A stretch of DNA of 25,786 nt from IMG/VR virus record IMGVR_UViG_3300037541_000411, positions 1 through 25,786 of that record; one strand, 5' to 3'. This DNA comes from a virus. The translations under genes and the position numbers were made by a program. Under the pieces are notes generated by a model, which searched no databases, was not told where the DNA came from, and saw only the letters and a program-made list of their open reading frames with translations. Below are positions 21,447-25,786 of this stretch, piece by piece. Each line of letters opens with the position of its first letter. Within the stretch, counting starts at the first letter, position 1.

Positions 21447-23681
21447 TTAAAAGAGTCCGGCTGCTTTTGCGCCCGCCGCTGCGGACAAGCCCGCTAATCC
21501 GATGCCTGCCGCCTGCTGGAACGGGCTTGCCGAAGGTTGGCTGACCGCGGACGTCGCCATCTGTGTGGACGGCGCGCCGCGATAGATGTCGGAGAGGAAT
21601 CCCGCCTGTTGATACGGCGCGTAGAGCTTCTGCATCTGCGTCGCTCGCTGTGCATCGAGCACTTGTTGATTGTACGCCTGCTGCGACTGTCCGACGTTGT
21701 AAAGGAAGTTGATGTCCGACTGCTGCATGCCCTGCGCAGCCTGGCCGATGCCGAGCTGCTGAAGGCCCTGCTGGCCGTACTGCTGTCCGAACTGGCCCAG
21801 GCCCTGCGCTGTTTGCTGACCGATTCCAAACTGCTGCCCCGCCAGCGAGCCAATGCCCTGCGCGATGTTCTGGAACTGCCCCGACTGCTGGCCGTAAATG
21901 CCAGCGAGGGCCTGCGCAGCCGCAGTGCGTCCCGAACCCTGCTGCATGAGCAGGTTGGAGATGTTCTGCTGGATGTTGGACTCTTGCCCAGCGAGCGCAC
22001 CCTGCTGCGAAGCAAGATTGCCGTAGCCCTGCGCGGCTTGTTGATAGATGTTTGCTGCGGACTGCCCCAAACGAGCCTGTTCCACGCCGAGCTGGCCCAA
22101 GCCTTGGCCGGCAGCGATCTGCTGCTGCGAGAGGTTGCCGTAGAGGCCTGCGCCCGACTGTCCCAGTTGCGCTTGCTGCGCGGCCTGCTGCCCTACGGTC
22201 TGGCCGATGTTGGCGATCTGTCCCGCAGCCGCCTGTTCGGCCGCCGCGCGCTGCGCCTCGAGCGAGCCCATGGTCTGGCCGGCCTGCACGCCAAGGCCTG
22301 CCTGTTGAGCAGCGATCTGAGCGGCAGTCTGGCCAAGCCCGGCCTGCTGCGCTGCCGCTGAGATCTGCCCTTGGCCGGCTTGCTGGAGCATTCCAGCCGC
22401 GGCCTGCCCGAGCCCCGCTTGCTGGGCGGCAACCTGTGCCGCCTGACTGCCAAGCTGCCCCGTGGCCTGTGCCCCCTGTAGTGCACGTTGCTGTTGCTGC
22501 TCAAAGGTCGCCATCGCATTGGCTTGAGCCTGTGAGTAGCCCTGACTGAGCAGATTGGCGATAGTCCCCGCCTTCTGCTCGAGCTGGCCGCGCTTGAGTT
22601 CCGCGCGCTGTACGCCTTCGCGTTCGCTGCCAAACGCTCCCGCACGAACGGCCTGTGCAGACGCCCCTTGCTGCGCAATCGCGCCCTGCCGATCGATCTG
22701 CTTCATGGCCTCGTCGATCACCTGTTGGCGATACGGGTCCATGAACGACTGCGTGCGCGAGGGATCAAAGCCCTGCGTGCCCGCGCCAATCCCACCAATG
22801 CCCTGTTGAATGGCCTGCTGGGCGGTTTGGAACCCCGGCTGCTGCGCAGCGCCAGCGGCCTGCTGTGCGCCCTGATAAAGCGCCCCGACTCCCTGCGCCA
22901 TGCCAGGCGCCCCTGCGGCTTCGCGAGCCATCTGAATGGCTTGTTGCCCAGTGCCAAGACCCTGCGAAACGGCCTGTTGTGCGCCGGCCATCTGCGGCAC
23001 GCCCGCGGCTCCCGCAGCGCGTTGAGCGGCATTTTGCAGAAGTTGCTGTGAGCCAGAGAAATCTGCGCCCATCGCACCAGCGGCCATGCGCTGTGCGTCG
23101 GTGAGTCCCCGCATGCCCTGTCCGATTGCAGCGGTCGCCGGCGTGAGATCGGCCTGCGAGGAGCGCGCGGCCATGTTCTGCGACGTCGCAAGGGCGTTGA
23201 TGCCCGTGCCGATGTCTTGATACGCCGCACCGAAACGGCCCGTCGTGTCCGCTTGAAGCGCGCGCCGACCGGCAAGGTCCATGTATTCAAGGCCAGTGTT
23301 GATCTGGCCAATGCCGCCGCCCATGCCTGCCGCAGCGGCGCCGGCCTGACGCATCGCGGCCTGCGCGTCCGCGAACTGCCCACGGGTGTCTGCGCCACGG
23401 AGAACGTCCGCCGCCTCACGGGTCATGCCCATGCCGCCCGACAGGGCCTGATTTGCAGCGGTTACATACGGGGTAAACGCGCCCACGCCCTGCTGCTCGG
23501 CCGCACGCATAGCAGCAATCTGTGCGGGGGAAAAGCCGGCAACCTGATATCCCGGAATCTGCTCGGCAAAGCCGGGCTGAAACGCAAGTTTTTGCGCCTC
23601 TTCAAGAAGCCTGAGCTTATAAGCTTCAATTTCCGGGGCTTCCCGGACAATTTGTTGCTGGATTGAAGTATCTGTTGCCAT
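21447..23681 (-). CDS. Gln/Ala/Gly-rich repetitive virion protein
   Basis: 744 residues. The N-terminal part (IEAYKLRLLEEAQKLAFQPG, IPGYQVAGFSPAQIAAMRAA) and the middle FMDPYRQQVIDEAMKQIDRQ plus AVRAGAFGSEREGVQRAELK (313-364) match a conserved structural protein of marine podovirus-like phages, function unknown. The remainder is long Gln/Ala/Gly repeats that should form amphipathic helices or coiled coils; the C-terminus is a small hydrophobic segment (AAGIGLAGLSAAAGAKAAGLF). It is likely part of the internal or tail structure injected or assembled with its neighbours. The ATG at 23681 directly follows the upstream stop codon; a purine-rich Shine-Dalgarno (GAGGG) lies within the end of that gene. 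Confidence 0.75.
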   Translation of the reverse strand: MATDTSIQQQIVREAPEIEAYKLRLLEEAQKLAFQPGFAEQIPGYQVAGFSPAQIAAMRAAEQQGVGAFTPYVTAANQALSGGMGMTREAADVLRGADTRGQFADAQAAMRQAGAAAAGMGGGIGQINTGLEYMDLAGRRALQADTTGRFGAAYQDIGTGINALATSQNMAARSSQADLTPATAAIGQGMRGLTDAQRMAAGAMGADFSGSQQLLQNAAQRAAGAAGVPQMAGAQQAVSQGLGTGQQAIQMAREAAGAPGMAQGVGALYQGAQQAAGAAQQPGFQTAQQAIQQGIGGIGAGTQGFDPSRTQSFMDPYRQQVIDEAMKQIDRQGAIAQQGASAQAVRAGAFGSEREGVQRAELKRGQLEQKAGTIANLLSQGYSQAQANAMATFEQQQQRALQGAQATGQLGSQAAQVAAQQAGLGQAAAGMLQQAGQGQISAAAQQAGLGQTAAQIAAQQAGLGVQAGQTMGSLEAQRAAAEQAAAGQIANIGQTVGQQAAQQAQLGQSGAGLYGNLSQQQIAAGQGLGQLGVEQARLGQSAANIYQQAAQGYGNLASQQGALAGQESNIQQNISNLLMQQGSGRTAAAQALAGIYGQQSGQFQNIAQGIGSLAGQQFGIGQQTAQGLGQFGQQYGQQGLQQLGIGQAAQGMQQSDINFLYNVGQSQQAYNQQVLDAQRATQMQKLYAPYQQAGFLSDIYRGAPSTQMATSAVSQPSASPFQQAAGIGLAGLSAAAGAKAAGLF
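22002..22469 (-). repeat. Imperfect Gln/Ala/Gly amino-acid repeats
   Basis: Codons 405-560 of the Gln/Ala/Gly-rich gene. Units of about 11-14 residues recur: AAQQAGLGQ (418-426), AAQQAGLGQ (443-451), AAQQAGLGV (457-465), and a longer-period pair QLGQSGAGLYGNLSQQQ (505-521) and RLGQSAANIYQQ...YGNLASQQ (537-560). At DNA level the copies differ at synonymous sites, so they are old or diverged rather than fresh slippage. Confidence 0.6.
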
Positions 23682-25786
23682 TTATTTGCCCTCGGCCTTT
23701 CCGCCTTCCAGCATCTTCATCAACTTGTACATGCGCCGCGCGCCTTTGCGACGACTTCCGCCGCCGGCGTTGCGAACGGCACGTGCCGTGAACACAAATT
23801 CACCGTCCGAGAGCATCGCCGGGATAGAATCCGACGTTCCCGTGCCGGGGCCGTTGATCGGACCTGTTTTACGCGGGAAATGCGTCGGCTGCCCGCCTCG
23901 ACGCAGCCCCTGTGCCGCCATAGTGCCCTGGTTATTTTGACTGTTTAGCGCCTGAATGGCTTGCCCTGCGGCTTGCGCGGCCTGCGGACCGCTGTAAAGC
24001 AGTCCTTCGGTCTGCGCTACTTGGACAGGATCCTGTGCCGCCTGTTTGATAGCGTTATTTACCACACCGCCCTGCCGATAGCCCGGCGGACGTGCTGCTT
24101 GAACAGGGTTTCCGTACAACAACGGCACGCCGTACAGACCAGAGACGTTATACGGCTGCGGAATGCCCTGCGGCATGTTCGTCGGTGAGCTGCTCGGCGC
24201 GTAATACGTCGGAGTGGGGCCCACAGGCATCGTTGAGAAAGAGCCGGGGGCCGTGGTGCTTGGTCCGGGAGCCGTGCTTGACGGACCAAGGCCATACGAC
24301 GGGGTTTCAACGACCGGATTGTAGGGCTTGAGCACCGTCGGCTCGAGGCCGCCTTTGAACTTCTCCGGGTTGTCGCGGATATAGTCGCTGCCCGTGTAAT
24401 CACGATCGAAAAGCGGATTCTGATCCACTTCGCCCGCCTTAAATCCGCCGGCTAGGCCAGACACGGTGAGCGCCGTTGCGACGCCCGGCACATATCGGGC
24501 GAGTGTGCCTTCTTTAGCAGTAGGATTGACTAAAAATGCGTTCTTGAACGCATCAAACGTCGGCGCTTCTCCGCCCGGGGCAAGAGTCTTGATGAAATCG
24601 CCCATACGACCAAAGGTCGTCGAAGCCGGAGCTGCGCCCGGAGTCGAAGGGGTCGCTGCCGCCGTCGGCGCGGCGGTTGCCGCCTGCATAACGGGGCCTT
24701 GAGCGCCTCCCGCACGAACCGCAGCAAACTCGTCTGGCGTATAGCCCATGCCGAATAACTGCGCATCCGTCATAGAAGCAGGGGAGCCCGCTGCTGGCGC
24801 GGCGGGAGCAGGGGCTCGCGCTCCTGACATGTCTCCGCCCATGCCAGAGGCCACATCCGGCGGGGCCTCGGGAGCTGTTGATGGAGCGGCCTGGGGCTTG
24901 TAGGTGAGGCCCGTTTGAATGCCAGACTGAAGTCCTAGTCCAAGGGCCTCTTGCGTGCTCATGCCCGCGGCCTTGCCGACCGCAGCACTCGTCAGGCCCG
25001 CGCCAATACCTTGTGCGACCTTGCCCCCTTCGGTCACGCCAGGAAGCTTGCCTGCATACTTCGCGATGCTTGAAACAGGATTGACGCCGCCGACCGTGCC
25101 ACCCGCGCCGAAGTAACTCGTCGCTGCGTTGATCAAAAGGCTCTTGGCATTGATCTTCTCGCCAGCCATAGCCGACACGCCCGCCGCAGCAGCCGTGGAG
25201 GCCAAAGCCGTTGCCGCAGCAGCCGCTGAAGTCGACAACGCTACGCCTGCCGCCGTGCCCGTAACAGACCCTACAACGCCCGCAGCCGCAGGGCCGAGGA
25301 CCGTGGCTAGTGCAACGGTCGCAATGACACGTACGATCGGGTTCTTGAGCAGTTTCTTAACGGCTTTCTTGACGCCCTTAAAGAGCTTCTTCAAGAAGAA
25401 CTCGGGCAGGCCTGTTTGCGGGTTGATCGTGCCCGAGCCGCCCATCGCCTTGAGAAGGCGCGCTTCGGCCGGGGTAATGTGAGCAAGGATCGAGTCGCCG
25501 TTGCGCCCCTGCGAGGCGAGGTACTTAGCCACATCGGCTAGTCCACCCTTGGCCATGGCCATCGGCTCGAGGCCTTCGACGACCGGCGACATCTCCATCG
25601 GCGCCTGTGCGCCTTGCGCACCGGCAGCCTGATACTCATTAAGCGCCATGATGGCGAGACCAATGAAGGCCGGATCGTACTCTTCCGGCAGGTCATCGCT
25701 GTCCATCATCCCTGAATCGATCAGGCGCTGGCGAAGTGCCGGGTATTCGTCCGGCCTCTGCGACATGTACTCAAGGACTTCGAGTA
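23682..25786 (-). CDS. Virion protein with cationic/hydrophobic segment, 5' end beyond window
   Basis: At least 694 residues from the first internal ATG (25766), but the frame stays open to the window edge (LEVLEY before that Met) and the ATG lacks a Shine-Dalgarno, so the real start is probably upstream. Conserved parts: MAKGGLADVAKYLASQGRNG followed by DSILAHITPAEARLLKAMGG and SGTINPQTGLPEFFLKK (71-127), then a cationic amphipathic helix (FFLKKLFKGVKKAVKKLLKN, 123-142), then about 60 hydrophobic Ala/Gly/Val residues, a low-complexity Pro/Ala middle, and a conserved C-terminal segment GPGTGTSDSIPAMLSDGEFV with KGARRMYKLMKMLE. These segments recur in virion proteins of marine and freshwater phages. 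The membrane-active look suggests a role in tail/envelope penetration (inference). Confidence 0.75.
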   Translation of the reverse strand, partial: LEVLEYMSQRPDEYPALRQRLIDSGMMDSDDLPEEYDPAFIGLAIMALNEYQAAGAQGAQAPMEMSPVVEGLEPMAMAKGGLADVAKYLASQGRNGDSILAHITPAEARLLKAMGGSGTINPQTGLPEFFLKKLFKGVKKAVKKLLKNPIVRVIATVALATVLGPAAAGVVGSVTGTAAGVALSTSAAAAATALASTAAAAGVSAMAGEKINAKSLLINAATSYFGAGGTVGGVNPVSSIAKYAGKLPGVTEGGKVAQGIGAGLTSAAVGKAAGMSTQEALGLGLQSGIQTGLTYKPQAAPSTAPEAPPDVASGMGGDMSGARAPAPAAPAAGSPASMTDAQLFGMGYTPDEFAAVRAGGAQGPVMQAATAAPTAAATPSTPGAAPASTTFGRMGDFIKTLAPGGEAPTFDAFKNAFLVNPTAKEGTLARYVPGVATALTVSGLAGGFKAGEVDQNPLFDRDYTGSDYIRDNPEKFKGGLEPTVLKPYNPVVETPSYGLGPSSTAPGPSTTAPGSFSTMPVGPTPTYYAPSSSPTNMPQGIPQPYNVSGLYGVPLLYGNPVQAARPPGYRQGGVVNNAIKQAAQDPVQVAQTEGLLYSGPQAAQAAGQAIQALNSQNNQGTMAAQGLRRGGQPTHFPRKTGPINGPGTGTSDSIPAMLSDGEFVFTARAVRNAGGGSRRKGARRMYKLMKMLEGGKAEGK

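Noticed and set aside
21537-22361. Plus-strand open frame of 274 codons
   Set aside because: It is the shadow of the Gln/Ala/Gly-rich virion gene; its composition (Leu/Arg-rich, repetitive) is what the reverse complement of the repeats gives.

Overview
The window is a continuous, tightly packed piece of a tailed-phage (Caudoviricetes) genome, with no chromosomal housekeeping genes. Evidence: a terminase small subunit, a phage-type family A DNA polymerase with its own helicase and primase, a long run of very small genes chained by stop/start overlaps, and four very large low-complexity virion proteins of the kind seen in podovirus-like phages of aquatic bacteria. The GC-rich coding sequence and the resemblance of several small proteins to those of pseudomonadotal phages suggest a Pseudomonadota host. 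That is an inference; no host marker is present.

Layout. (1) 1-750, minus strand: terminase small subunit, cut by the window edge, preceded by a 71-residue protein; the packaging operon runs out of the window to the left. (2) 751-1630: the only long non-coding stretch, AT-rich in its left half, with dyads, a candidate leaderless promoter for the packaging operon, a lone plus-strand degenerate HNH-fold gene, and a good intrinsic terminator facing the leftward early operon. (3) 1631-13418, minus strand: a 24-gene early operon. Promoter-distal are small accessory genes (zinc-ribbon proteins, HTH-DUF6378, two membrane peptides, HNH nuclease, GNAT acetyltransferase, RHH-like protein). Promoter-proximal are the replication genes: family A DNA polymerase with 3'-5' exonuclease, UvrD-like helicase, archaeo-eukaryotic-type primase, a putative DNA-binding protein with an SSB-like C-terminal tip, and a coiled-coil protein. 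(4) 13419-13503: divergent control region with a sigma70-like leftward promoter whose -35 box sits in the centre of an 18-bp near-palindrome. (5) 13504-15662, plus strand: SNF2-family helicase and RecB-like PD-(D/E)XK nuclease. (6) 15613-25786, minus strand: four large virion/ejection-type proteins; the last overlaps the nuclease gene tail to tail by 50 bp.

How it works together (inference): the leftward early operon makes a self-contained replisome (primase, polymerase, helicase). The rightward pair probably adds replication-linked recombination or end processing. The minus-strand late genes supply proteins carried in the virion and injected or assembled in the tail/core. The DNA polymerase carries leucine at the position equivalent to E. 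coli Pol I Phe762, a variant that has been linked to temperate or slower-replicating phages, although no integrase or recognisable repressor is in the window. No tRNA, rRNA, CRISPR array, insertion sequence or defence island was seen.
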